DNA of 26,728 nucleotides from Thermoplasmata archaeon (GTDB taxonomy: Archaea; Thermoplasmatota; Thermoplasmata; UBA10834), in NCBI GenBank assembly GCA_022865445.1, contig JALHSX010000153.1, forward strand, positions 1-26,728, in the 5' to 3' direction. The first letter of the stretch is position 1. Each line of letters begins with the position of its first letter. Of the stretch, positions 1 through 7,460 are shown piece by piece. The position numbers were made by a program, and so were the translations under genes. The notes beneath the pieces are model-generated. The model searched no databases and had not been told where the DNA came from. It saw only the letters and a list, made by a program, of their open reading frames with translations.

Positions 1-1
1 C

Positions 2-106
2 ATTGGGAAGGTCACCAGCGGCGAGGAGAATATCCTCATCGACAACGGAAAACGCGAGAAGCTGGAGAACCTCGGTTATGAGCACTTCCGTACACGCCAG
101 CCATGA
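2..106 (+). CDS. thiL: Thiamine-monophosphate kinase, C-terminal end (partial)
   Basis: Only the last 34 codons lie in the window, read in frame from base 2 to a TGA at 104-106. ThiL phosphorylates thiamine monophosphate to thiamine diphosphate. The visible tail begins IGKVTSGEENILID and ends with GYEHFRTRQP. An IGxV segment followed by a G(Y/W/F)(D/E)HF ending is characteristic of the ThiL C-terminus in the AIR-synthase-like superfamily, and that is the whole basis of the call. The catalytic and Mg-ATP binding regions lie upstream, outside the window. The stop codon sits 29 bases inside the amrS frame, suggesting co-transcription. A different member of the same superfamily is possible because so little is visible. 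Confidence 0.65.
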   Translation: MGKVTSGEENILIDNGKREKLENLGYEHFRTRQP

Positions 107-1100
107 GGCACAGTTCTATAGTAGGGAAGGCGGCAAGGTCAGATGCAGCCTCTGCCCGCACTCTTGCTTGATAGCCGATGGAAGAAGGGGATTGTGCGGC
201 GTGAGGGAGAACAGGTCAGGGACTCTGTATTCGTTGATATACGGGCTTGCTTCCTCGATTCATGCCGATCCAATCGAGAAGAAACCACTGTTCCACTTCC
301 TGCCAGGCAGCACATCGATCTCCTTAGGGAGCATCGGGTGCAATCTCTTCTGTCAACACTGTCAGAACTACTCCATATCAAAGGCGAAGTTCGGCCAATT
401 CGACCTGACCGAGCTTACTCCGGGCGATGTTGTGAGATACGCCGGAACCACTGGCTCGAGCTCGGTCTCTTGGACGTACAACGAACCGACCATATGGCAC
501 GAGTTCACGACCGTGGCCTCCAAAGCTGCCCATGTAGCAGGCCTGAAGACGAACTATGTCACCAATGGATACATTCAGGAAGCACCTCTCAGGGAGCTGA
601 AGGGCGTCATCGACGCGATGAACATCGACGTGAAAGCCTTCAATGAGGGATTCTACAAGAAGATATGCGGAGGAACCCTCGCGCCCGTCCTGAAGGCCTG
701 CGAGGTCGCCGTTGAGTTGGGCATTCACGTCGAATTGACATACCTGATCATCCCGGAACACAATGATTCAATGGACGAGATATCTCAGTTCAGCAAATGG
801 GTGGTCGATGCTCTTGGAGCGGAGGTGCCCATCCACTTCTCCGCATTCCACCCGGACTACAAGCTCACGAATCTGCCTCGCACACCGGAGAGGACACTGT
901 CTCATGCCTATGATCAGGCCAAGAAAGCGGGCGCGGAATTCGTCTATCTGGGTAACATACTCGCCGGGGACAAGGATGACACTCGTTGCCCCAAGTGCGG
1001 AACCCGCGTGATTGAGAGGGAGGGATTCTCGGTCCGGTCCTCGAACCTCAAAGGCAACAGATGCGGGAAATGCGGGGCTGAGTTGAACCTCGTGCTCTGA
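78..1100 (+). CDS. amrS: AmmeMemoRadiSam system radical SAM enzyme
   Basis: This 340-residue protein belongs to the AmrS/pyruvate-formate-lyase-activase-like radical SAM family. It has the family's N-terminal cysteines (C23, C26, C30, C40), the SAM-cluster motif CNLFCQHC (C88, C92, C95) followed by QNYSIS, and a C-terminal zinc-ribbon pair (C304/C307 and C329/C332). The family usually occurs with Memo and AMMECR1 proteins; its substrate is not established. I chose the ATG at 78 because homologues start just before the AxFY...GKVRCxLCPH segment. The longer frame running back to base 3 would overlap the thiL tail completely. The gene overlaps thiL by 29 bases and converges on the A24 peptidase gene with a 42-base gap. 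Confidence 0.9.
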   Translation: MSTSVHASHEAQFYSREGGKVRCSLCPHSCLIADGRRGLCGVRENRSGTLYSLIYGLASSIHADPIEKKPLFHFLPGSTSISLGSIGCNLFCQHCQNYSISKAKFGQFDLTELTPGDVVRYAGTTGSSSVSWTYNEPTIWHEFTTVASKAAHVAGLKTNYVTNGYIQEAPLRELKGVIDAMNIDVKAFNEGFYKKICGGTLAPVLKACEVAVELGIHVELTYLIIPEHNDSMDEISQFSKWVVDALGAEVPIHFSAFHPDYKLTNLPRTPERTLSHAYDQAKKAGAEFVYLGNILAGDKDDTRCPKCGTRVIEREGFSVRSSNLKGNRCGKCGAELNLVL

Positions 1101-1142
1101 GTCCGAGAAGGCGGTTCATATCGTCCTGCGAACGAATGCCCC

Positions 1143-2036
1143 TCAAATAGGAAATATGAATAGCAGGATATTCCCGACAACTGTTGTCAAGATCAAGCTC
1201 ACAAGCATCGGAAGGATGAATGGTATCTTCGGCGTCACCCAGACTCTCTTGTAGCCAGAGCTTGCCAAAAGTTCGATGTCCGCCTTCTGATCCTCTTGCT
1301 TGCGCGGCCTAACATGTGTCACGAGCTTGCCGTCCATGATGCTCTCCATCAGCCAGACATGCTTGTTCGCGATCTCAGCCGTATCCAGCTTGTAACCCAG
1401 CAGTCCGAGCGGGAAAGCGAATTCCTTTCGCGACAAGTTCCTTGCCAGGAATACCAGTGGAGTCAGCGCAACGATTATCGCCGCGTTGACAAGGATGGAG
1501 AATGAGAATGGAAGTAGCGTTTCTGCGGCAGAGGTCTCACCATGAATGAAGGGGAGCGATCCGAATGCTGGATAGAATGGAAAGAGGATGGATAGCGATA
1601 TGAGCGCCTTGGCGTCCGCCCCTCCGCGCACGATGTCTAGCATGTACATGACAACAACAAAGAGCATGATGATGGGAATGGCCAATAGGTGCTGGAAATA
1701 CTCATCACCGCCATACTGATATGCTAGCGCCAGGATGGAGCCCAAGGCCAACGCGTACTTGCCGAATGTCGTCAACTTCGCTCTCGTGGTCTCCTCTTCC
1801 GAGCCCAAATAGACATCGGCGAGAATGGCCAATATGGGGACAAAGATAAGGAGGTATTCGATCGGCATATCGTCAACATAGAGTTGGACAAGTATCAGGC
1901 CTAGGCCTGCCACCCCGAGTCCGATCCAGTAGACGTTGGGCACCTTTCTTGTTCTCAGGTCCAAGAAGGAGGCATACGCCAGGACCGACAGGCTCAAGAC
2001 GAGCCGCAACGCATTGATAGATTCTGCGGAATCCAC
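1143..2036 (-). CDS. A24-family prepilin/preflagellin peptidase
   Basis: A 297-residue multi-pass membrane protein. Aspartyl peptidases of this family (FlaK/PibD in archaea) cleave class III signal peptides of archaellins and pilins at the cytoplasmic membrane face. The two expected aspartates are visible: one in SFLDLRTRKVPN after the first membrane segment, the other in the GxxD-type motif RGGADAKAL near the middle. About seven hydrophobic segments can be seen, including one at the very C-terminus. The start is a GTG; no in-frame ATG lies upstream, and a TTAAGTA-like box sits about 23 bases before it. No pilin or archaellin gene is in the window, so the substrate is unknown. The protein is longer than minimal FlaK enzymes because of a soluble stretch before the last helix. 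Confidence 0.85.
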   Translation of the reverse strand: MDSAESINALRLVLSLSVLAYASFLDLRTRKVPNVYWIGLGVAGLGLILVQLYVDDMPIEYLLIFVPILAILADVYLGSEEETTRAKLTTFGKYALALGSILALAYQYGGDEYFQHLLAIPIIMLFVVVMYMLDIVRGGADAKALISLSILFPFYPAFGSLPFIHGETSAAETLLPFSFSILVNAAIIVALTPLVFLARNLSRKEFAFPLGLLGYKLDTAEIANKHVWLMESIMDGKLVTHVRPRKQEDQKADIELLASSGYKRVWVTPKIPFILPMLVSLILTTVVGNILLFIFPI

Positions 2037-2190
2037 GCGAATGAATTACGATGTTCGTACTTAAGGTGTTCTGAATTGCTGGCATGTCCCTCTTTTCAGA
2101 TAGTGTGCTCTTGCTCCCCGATCGAGGATCCTGTAGCAGCGGGGGGAGCGGTTTTGAGGGCATCAGGAATCGCAGTTGTGTCTGGACACA

Positions 2191-2199
2191 TTTAATACT
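2191..2199 (+). promoter_or_regulatory. TATA-like box of the MGMT-EndoV gene
   Basis: The AT-rich block TTTAATACT is centred 27 bases before the ATG at 2222, the spacing expected for a leaderless archaeal transcript. No ribosome-binding site is visible before the ATG. Confidence 0.6.
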
Positions 2200-2221
2200 T
2201 TCATGAGCAGTCCATGGTTCG

Positions 2222-3196
2222 ATGCGACTATCCTCCTGCAATGATTTGCCTGACCTTTGGAAGGAGACATATGACCTCGTGGCACAGGTGCCGAGAGGGC
2301 GAGTGACTACATACGGGGAAGTCGCGAAGGCTCTAGGAGACATTGCCGCTTGCAGGTTCGTTGGGCTCGCAATGAGCAGAAACGAAGACATCATTAGAGT
2401 CCCTTGCCGTCGGGTTGTCCAGTCCGACCGATTTGTCGGAGGTTATACGGGCGGAGGCCCCGAGAAGAAGATCCAGCTCCTTCGCAAGGAAGGGATTGAG
2501 TTTTCGGGATCGAAAGTAGTGGATCTTGACAAGATATTGTTCACCGATTTCAAAACCGAATACCCGTTGAGAAGACTGAGGAGAGTACAGACGGACCTGA
2601 AACGACATCTTGTCCTCACAGAATTCAAGAAAGAGATCAAGTTCGTTGCAGGAATCGACGTTGCATACGACGGCGACCACGCATATGCTGCGCTTGTGAA
2701 GTTCGACTTCGAATCCAAGGAGGAGACAGCCAGGCATGTCGTCGAGGGGAAGGCCGCGTTCCCCTATGTTCCGACCTATCTAGCCTTCCGGGAAATACCG
2801 GTCATCGAACCTCTCATGGATCTTGTTGACGATGAGACTGTCCTGATGTATGACGGAAACGGCGTGCTCCACCCCGAAGGATTCGGGATCACAAGCCAGA
2901 TCGGAGTTGTCTTCGATGTGCCGACAATCGGAGTCGCCAAGAGACTCCTGTGCGGTGAGATGCCACGTGTCTCCTCGAAAAGAGCAATCAAGGTCGTACT
3001 CAACGGTCAACTCGTCGGCCATGCATTGTGCGGAGGTCAATCGGAAAGACCGGTGTTCGTATCCCTTGGTCATAGGGTATCTCAGGATCAGGCGAAGGCC
3101 ATTGCTTTGAGGTTCTTGACGCACCGCGTGCCAGAACCCACGCGCATTGCTCACATCGTCGCAGAGTCAGCTCGCCGGGGAACAAGTCACAAATAG
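2222..3196 (+). CDS. Fused O6-alkylguanine-DNA alkyltransferase / endonuclease V
   Basis: A 324-residue two-domain DNA repair protein. Residues about 8-100 are an MGMT DNA-binding/active-site domain (RGRVTTYGEVAKAL, RFVGLAMSRN, then VPCRRVVQ and GGYTGG...K...LLRKEGI). Residues about 115-320 are endonuclease V, which nicks near deoxyinosine: AGIDVAYDG carries the first catalytic Asp, then YVPTYLAFREIP, DGNGVLHPEGFGI with the second Asp, and TIGVAKRLLCG with the conserved Lys. The same fusion is known from Ferroplasma and related Thermoplasmatales, where both activities were reported. Here the usual PCHR active site reads PCRR: the acceptor Cys is kept but the His is Arg. The separate N-terminal MGMT subdomain is absent. 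panE follows after 24 bases, probably in the same transcript. Confidence 0.92.
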   Translation: MRLSSCNDLPDLWKETYDLVAQVPRGRVTTYGEVAKALGDIAACRFVGLAMSRNEDIIRVPCRRVVQSDRFVGGYTGGGPEKKIQLLRKEGIEFSGSKVVDLDKILFTDFKTEYPLRRLRRVQTDLKRHLVLTEFKKEIKFVAGIDVAYDGDHAYAALVKFDFESKEETARHVVEGKAAFPYVPTYLAFREIPVIEPLMDLVDDETVLMYDGNGVLHPEGFGITSQIGVVFDVPTIGVAKRLLCGEMPRVSSKRAIKVVLNGQLVGHALCGGQSERPVFVSLGHRVSQDQAKAIALRFLTHRVPEPTRIAHIVAESARRGTSHK

Positions 3197-3220
3197 CCGC
3201 AAGTTAGTGGGCGTCAACGC

Positions 3221-4132
3221 ATGCGGATCAGCATATTCGGGGCCGGCTCGCTTGGAAGCGCCCTTGGAGGTCTTCTGGCGGGCACAAACGAAGTGGCGTT
3301 GATCGGAAGACACCCTCATGTCGCCGAGATCAGAAGGAACGGGCTCACTCTCGTAGGCGACAGGAACCGTTCCGTCAGGCTGGAAGCTGCTGAGAGCGTC
3401 AGAGATATTGCACCTCCCGAGCTGTTGATCATCACAACGAAGGCATATGACACCGAAGAAGCAGTTCGGATATGCAAACCTTGGACCGGCAAGGAGACAA
3501 TGGTTCTCACGCTTCAGAACGGCCTGGGGAACCTCGAGCTTCTCAGGGCGTGGAAAGGCAGCAGCGCTTTTGGAGGCACTACCACGATGGGTGCCACGCT
3601 GCTTTCGCCTGGCAGGGTCAGAGTGTCTGGGATCGGCAAGATTGTCATCGGAGCGGACATGGATCCTACAGGGGCGGCGATGCTTGCGCGCATTTTCTCG
3701 AAAGCGGGAATCCCAGTCACCGCCAGGAACGACATCTCTCGTGAGATTTGGGCAAAGGCGGTGGTAAGTGCATGCATCAACCCTGTAACTGCAGTGTTGC
3801 GAGTGCCCAATGGAAAGCTCCTTGACAGCCCGGTTCTCTCGCGTTTCATTCGTGAGGTTTGCCAGGAATGCATCGAGGTCGCGTGTTCGGAAGGAATTCG
3901 GTTGAGTTCTGCTTCGATGTACGCGCGCGTGCGGGCCGTGGCAGGAGATACCTCAAGAAACCTGTCCAGCATGCTTCAGGATATTAAGCGGGGAAATCGG
4001 ACGGAGATAGGCCAGATAAACGGGGCGTTCTGCAGGACTGGTAGGGACAAAGGCATTTCGACTCCGTTGAACAACGCACTGGTAGCGATGGTCAATTCAC
4101 TTGAGAGCGTCGCTCGCCGGCAGAAAGGTTAA
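3221..4132 (+). CDS. panE: 2-dehydropantoate 2-reductase (ketopantoate reductase)
   Basis: A 303-residue enzyme that reduces ketopantoate to pantoate with NAD(P)H on the way to coenzyme A. The N-terminus MRISIFGAGSLGSALGG is a Rossmann GxGxxG loop. TLQNGLGN is the conserved substrate-side Asn region, and REIWAKAVVSACINPVTA carries the catalytic Lys. RTEIGQINGAF near residue 265 holds the family's conserved Glu, and the C-terminus STPLNNALVAMV is typical. Length matches the family. It follows the MGMT-EndoV gene by 24 bases with no clear promoter of its own, so the two are probably co-transcribed despite unrelated functions. Its TAA stop lies inside the TATA-like box of the next gene. Confidence 0.92.
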   Translation: MRISIFGAGSLGSALGGLLAGTNEVALIGRHPHVAEIRRNGLTLVGDRNRSVRLEAAESVRDIAPPELLIITTKAYDTEEAVRICKPWTGKETMVLTLQNGLGNLELLRAWKGSSAFGGTTTMGATLLSPGRVRVSGIGKIVIGADMDPTGAAMLARIFSKAGIPVTARNDISREIWAKAVVSACINPVTAVLRVPNGKLLDSPVLSRFIREVCQECIEVACSEGIRLSSASMYARVRAVAGDTSRNLSSMLQDIKRGNRTEIGQINGAFCRTGRDKGISTPLNNALVAMVNSLESVARRQKG

Positions 4133-4136
4133 TATC
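4129..4136 (+). promoter_or_regulatory. TATA-like box of the GfcR-type gene, over the panE stop codon
   Basis: TTAATATC is centred about 36 bases before the ATG at 4168, giving a predicted leader of roughly 10 bases. The box includes the panE TAA stop (4130-4132). Confidence 0.5.
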
Positions 4137-4167
4137 GTGACACGATGCATTTCCGAGTTGTGGTAAG

Positions 4168-4806
4168 ATGGTTGATGTAAGAGAATTGGCAGCCAACGCT
4201 AAAGTGCTCAGGAAGAAAGGCCTGGGCGTAAGAGAAATCGCAGATGAGCTTCACCTCTCCGTGGATACTGTCAACTACCTGATTGAATACGGAGCGGAAG
4301 GGCTACCTCCATCGGACGTCAAGATCGGGTGGAGGTCCGTAGGTGTCTCCGGATACCGCATCGGGCTGATGTCCGAGCTGATGGCTGATATCGCACTCGA
4401 GGAACTGAGCAAGAGCGAGAAGGATGCGGACGTGGTGCTCGGGATATCCATAAACGGTGTTCCCTTCGCTACTCTTCTCGCAGAGATAATGGGACTCGAT
4501 GTCGGGGTCTACCGACCGCACGCAGAGAGTCAGGCAGGGGGCGCATTCAGCTCTAACTTCGCCTCTGTCGGTGACGGGAAGAAGATCATAATCGTAGATG
4601 ATGTGCTCAGCACGGGTGCGTCGATCAAGGGTGCCATCACCGACATCAAAGAGGCGGGCGGTGTTCCAGTTCTGGCTCTCGTGATAGTCAACAAGAGCAG
4701 TCTCAACGAGGTCGATGGCGTCCCACTCAGAGGTCTCATCCGAGCCAGGTCGATCGGTGGAACGATCATTGGTGGTGGCGCAAGCAAAGGCTTCCCGTAC
4801 GGCTAG
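4168..4806 (+). CDS. gfcR: PyrE-like phosphoribosyltransferase-fold transcriptional regulator (GfcR type)
   Basis: A 212-residue protein with an N-terminal helix-turn-helix (about residues 5-45, GVREIADELHLSVDTVNYLIEYG) joined to an orotate-phosphoribosyltransferase-like domain. The PRPP-binding motif IIIVDDVLSTGAS is at about residues 142-154. This architecture (COG0856) was long annotated as a second orotate phosphoribosyltransferase. In haloarchaea the homologue GfcR activates genes of glucose and fructose breakdown. Whether this copy binds DNA, a sugar-phosphate ligand or PRPP is inferred, not seen. It converges on phosphoglycerate kinase, the two stop codons sharing the bases CTAG, which fits a link to central sugar metabolism but does not prove one. 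Confidence 0.85.
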   Translation: MVDVRELAANAKVLRKKGLGVREIADELHLSVDTVNYLIEYGAEGLPPSDVKIGWRSVGVSGYRIGLMSELMADIALEELSKSEKDADVVLGISINGVPFATLLAEIMGLDVGVYRPHAESQAGGAFSSNFASVGDGKKIIIVDDVLSTGASIKGAITDIKEAGGVPVLALVIVNKSSLNEVDGVPLRGLIRARSIGGTIIGGGASKGFPYG

Positions 4807-6023
4807 AACTTCTTCGCCGAAGCCTTCAATGCGTCGACGACGGGCATCTGCTTTCCCAGCATCAGCCGCTCGAGGGCGCCCCCTCCAGTGCTCACGTAGG
4901 ACACTCTCCCGATGTAACCGAATTTATTGGCCGCTGCCGACGAGTGCCCTCCTCCTATCACGGAGAACGCTTCAGACACGATGATGGCTTCGAACAGCTC
5001 ACAGGTCCCCCTGCAAAACGCCTCCTTCTCGAAGACGCCTGGAGGCCCGGATAGGAAGACGGTCTTGGAGGAGATCACGATCCGCCTGTACTTCTCGATG
5101 GTCACAGCACCTATGTCCTTGATGGCCGCGTCCGCAGGAATGCCATCCAGCTTGTATTCGACCCTCTGTCCTTCGACATCGATGGCTGCATCTTCAGGAA
5201 GATGCAGCTTCGAACTGTGGGCCGACATGAGCTTCTTGGCTCTTTCTATGACCTCATCGGTGAAGTCCTTCTTCGCGAGTGCTTCAGTTCTCGAACCGAT
5301 CTTCCTGCCCAGTGCCCACAGGAAGGCGTATCCCGCCAATCCAGCAATCAGTATGTTGTCCACATGCTCCCGCTCTGAAAGGACCTCGATGACCGGCAGC
5401 GCGTCTGCGAACTTCGTGCCCCCGAAAATGAATGTCGAAGGCCTCTTCGGACTCTGGAAGACCTGGGTGAGCGTCTTGACTTCTCTTTCCATCAACCTTC
5501 CAGCAGCCGAAGGCAGGACCGGAGTGAATCCGACCAATGAAGCATGTGCTCTGTGAGACGAACCGAAAGCATCGTTCACGAAGATGTCAAACAAGGGTGC
5601 GAGAGATTTTACCAGATCCGACTCGGCGTGTTCCTGAGGTGTCTTCTTCGCCTGCTCCTCTGGAAAGTCCCTCACATTCTTCAGTAGGATGCATTGTCCC
5701 TCAGCCAGATCCTCGATTGCGTTGACTGCGTGCGTTCCCATCAGATCGTTGACGTAGACAACCCTTCTGCCAAGGTATTGGCTCATGTACGCAGCGTGTT
5801 CGTTCAGCGGGATGAAGTCGTAGTCTCCAGGTCTGCCTTGATGTGCCAATACCGCCGTTTTGGCGCCTCTGTCCATGAGTTCTCTTATGGTGGAGACACA
5901 TCCTTTGATCTTCGAACCATCCTGGAGTCTCAAGGTCTTCTCATCTACAGGAGAGTTGATGTCTATTCTGAGAAGGACTCTCTTTCCCCTCAAGTCAAAA
6001 TCATCAAGAGTGCGGAACCCCAT
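4803..6023 (-). CDS. pgk: Phosphoglycerate kinase
   Basis: A 406-residue glycolytic/gluconeogenic kinase interconverting 1,3-bisphosphoglycerate + ADP and 3-phosphoglycerate + ATP. Seen: the N-terminal RVLLRIDINSPV substrate motif, LAHQGRPGD, VNDAFGSSHRAHAS, GGTKFADALPV (bacterial GGAKVxDK region), SGPPGVFE and the nucleotide-end motif GGGHSSAAANKFG. The GGGHSS form, instead of bacterial GGGDTxAA, is the archaeal variant as I remember it. I place the start at the ATG at 6023 because archaeal PGKs begin with the (M)xFRTLDDFDLRGKRV segment. The frame stays open to an upstream start at 6110, which would add 29 residues rich in Gly, Ser and His that look non-coding. The stop overlaps that of the gfcR-type gene. 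Confidence 0.93.
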   Translation of the reverse strand: MGFRTLDDFDLRGKRVLLRIDINSPVDEKTLRLQDGSKIKGCVSTIRELMDRGAKTAVLAHQGRPGDYDFIPLNEHAAYMSQYLGRRVVYVNDLMGTHAVNAIEDLAEGQCILLKNVRDFPEEQAKKTPQEHAESDLVKSLAPLFDIFVNDAFGSSHRAHASLVGFTPVLPSAAGRLMEREVKTLTQVFQSPKRPSTFIFGGTKFADALPVIEVLSEREHVDNILIAGLAGYAFLWALGRKIGSRTEALAKKDFTDEVIERAKKLMSAHSSKLHLPEDAAIDVEGQRVEYKLDGIPADAAIKDIGAVTIEKYRRIVISSKTVFLSGPPGVFEKEAFCRGTCELFEAIIVSEAFSVIGGGHSSAAANKFGYIGRVSYVSTGGGALERLMLGKQMPVVDALKASAKKF

Positions 6024-6183
6024 TCCGCTGATTGTCTTCTTTCCCGCAGACCCAAGGTCATTAGCATGAGGATGGCGCAAACAACCTGAGTCGTCCGAGT
6101 TCTCTCCCAAAGCCCAAACCCCCGTCCGAGTGGATGCCCGACAGTCGGACCGCTTCCGCCCATTGTCCTAGATTGAGCGAACG

Positions 6184-6190
6184 GTATAAA
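6184..6190 (+). promoter_or_regulatory. Candidate TATA box for the CBS-HPF gene
   Basis: GTATAAA lies about 104 bases before the ATG at 6291, and a second weaker block, GTATTTA, lies at 6218-6224. Either would leave a leader of about 45-80 bases. The region 6024-6290 otherwise holds only the pgk upstream sequence; the same AT block read on the - strand could serve pgk with a long leader. Confidence 0.4.
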
Positions 6191-6290
6191 TGAGTGCCGA
6201 AGCTAACACGGTCGAAAGTATTTAGATGGAGAACACACTTAGCAGAAATGAAATGGAATTCGGCCGTGTTTTTGCACCGCGGGATCCTGA

Positions 6291-7460
6291 ATGGATGTGT
6301 TGGATTTGAAGGGAATTGAGATCGAGGAGCTTCTAGTCAAGGACGTTATGAGTTCGTCTGCTGTGACAGCCACCAAAGGAGAGACCCTGTCCGAAGTCAT
6401 CTCCCGGATGAAGAAAGACCACCTCAGGGAGATCCCTGTTTTGGAGGGGAACAAGCCCGTCGGTCTAGTAAGCTATTCGTCCTTTCTTCTAAGGAGGAGC
6501 CTGCCGTTGTCGACGAAGGTCGAACAGGTCATGCATCCAGCACCGAGGCTTGAGGAAGATATGCCAATCACCAAAGCTGTTGAAGAAATGATGGCTTCCG
6601 GAGTTATGGGCGCTCCTGTTGTGAGGAACGAGAAGATGGTTGGTTTTGTTTCGAGAACAGACATCATCAAGGTGCTTCCAAATGTGGAGCAGCTCAAGAA
6701 CAAGAAGGTCTCGGAGTTCATGACCAAGAACCCTCAATTCGTCACCGAAAAGGAGGGCGTTCGCAGGGCGCAGATGCTGATGAAAGGCCTGATGGAGAAA
6801 TCGCTCCCCGTTGTCGATAGTAGCGGCAGACTGGTCGGTGCCGTGAGCATGCACGAAGTCATGGATATCATCTGGTCGCCTAAGTCCTCAAAGCCATACA
6901 ATGAACTAGTCGGAAGTGACAAGGAACCTCCTGACATCGCTGTCGGCAGCATCATGAGCCAGCCTGCGATTTCAGTCTCACCCAGTGACTCCATCGGCAA
7001 GGTCGCGTCGCTCATGCTGGAGAAGGGTCTGGCAACCATCTTCGTACACGAGGGAGAGAGGCTCGTGGGAGTGGTATCGCAAGCAGACCTCATGGAGCAG
7101 GTCATCAGCCTCAAGAAGAGAGAGGGTGTATATGTCCAGATCACCGGGCTCGTCGAGGAGGATCCTGACGTATACAATGTACTCTACGATGAGATCGAGA
7201 AAGCGATGAATCGAATCGACAAGATACAGTTCCCGCGCGTTTTCACCGTGCACATCCAGACCTACCACTCTGAGGGAATGAGGAGCAAGTACAGCATTCA
7301 TGGCAGGCTGACGACGGATCGGAGCATGTACTACGCTAGCCAAACGGACTGGAACCTCTACAAGACGATGGATGCGCTGCTCAATCAGCTAGAGAAGACC
7401 GTGAAGCGCGAGCATGAGAAGACCTTGGACTTGAGGAAGAAGAAGGCGACGGAGCTATAG
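6291..7460 (+). CDS. Four-CBS-domain protein with HPF/S30AE-like C-terminal domain
   Basis: A 389-residue cytosolic protein. Four CBS repeats are visible, at about 14-70, 77-132, 138-195 and 215-275, each with the pattern V-x-D/E-x-M...V...L......PVV...LVGVVS. CBS pairs commonly bind AMP, ATP or SAM. Residues 279-389 are different: VYVQITGL, KYSIHGRLTTD, then YYASQTDWNLYKTMDALLNQ and a basic helix. This resembles the ribosome hibernation-promoting factor (HPF/S30AE) fold, where a final helix of the type DMYxAID...KLExQLRKxKEK follows a beta-sheet. If right, the protein would link adenylate sensing to ribosome inactivation; that is inference. The gene has a probable leader and no clear ribosome site. 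Its stop overlaps the deacetylase-like gene. Confidence 0.8.
   Translation: MDVLDLKGIEIEELLVKDVMSSSAVTATKGETLSEVISRMKKDHLREIPVLEGNKPVGLVSYSSFLLRRSLPLSTKVEQVMHPAPRLEEDMPITKAVEEMMASGVMGAPVVRNEKMVGFVSRTDIIKVLPNVEQLKNKKVSEFMTKNPQFVTEKEGVRRAQMLMKGLMEKSLPVVDSSGRLVGAVSMHEVMDIIWSPKSSKPYNELVGSDKEPPDIAVGSIMSQPAISVSPSDSIGKVASLMLEKGLATIFVHEGERLVGVVSQADLMEQVISLKKREGVYVQITGLVEEDPDVYNVLYDEIEKAMNRIDKIQFPRVFTVHIQTYHSEGMRSKYSIHGRLTTDRSMYYASQTDWNLYKTMDALLNQLEKTVKREHEKTLDLRKKKATEL

Noticed and set aside
1873..2394. Long - strand frame over the MGMT-EndoV promoter and start
   Set aside because: It overlaps two well-supported genes and has no coding-like composition or motif.
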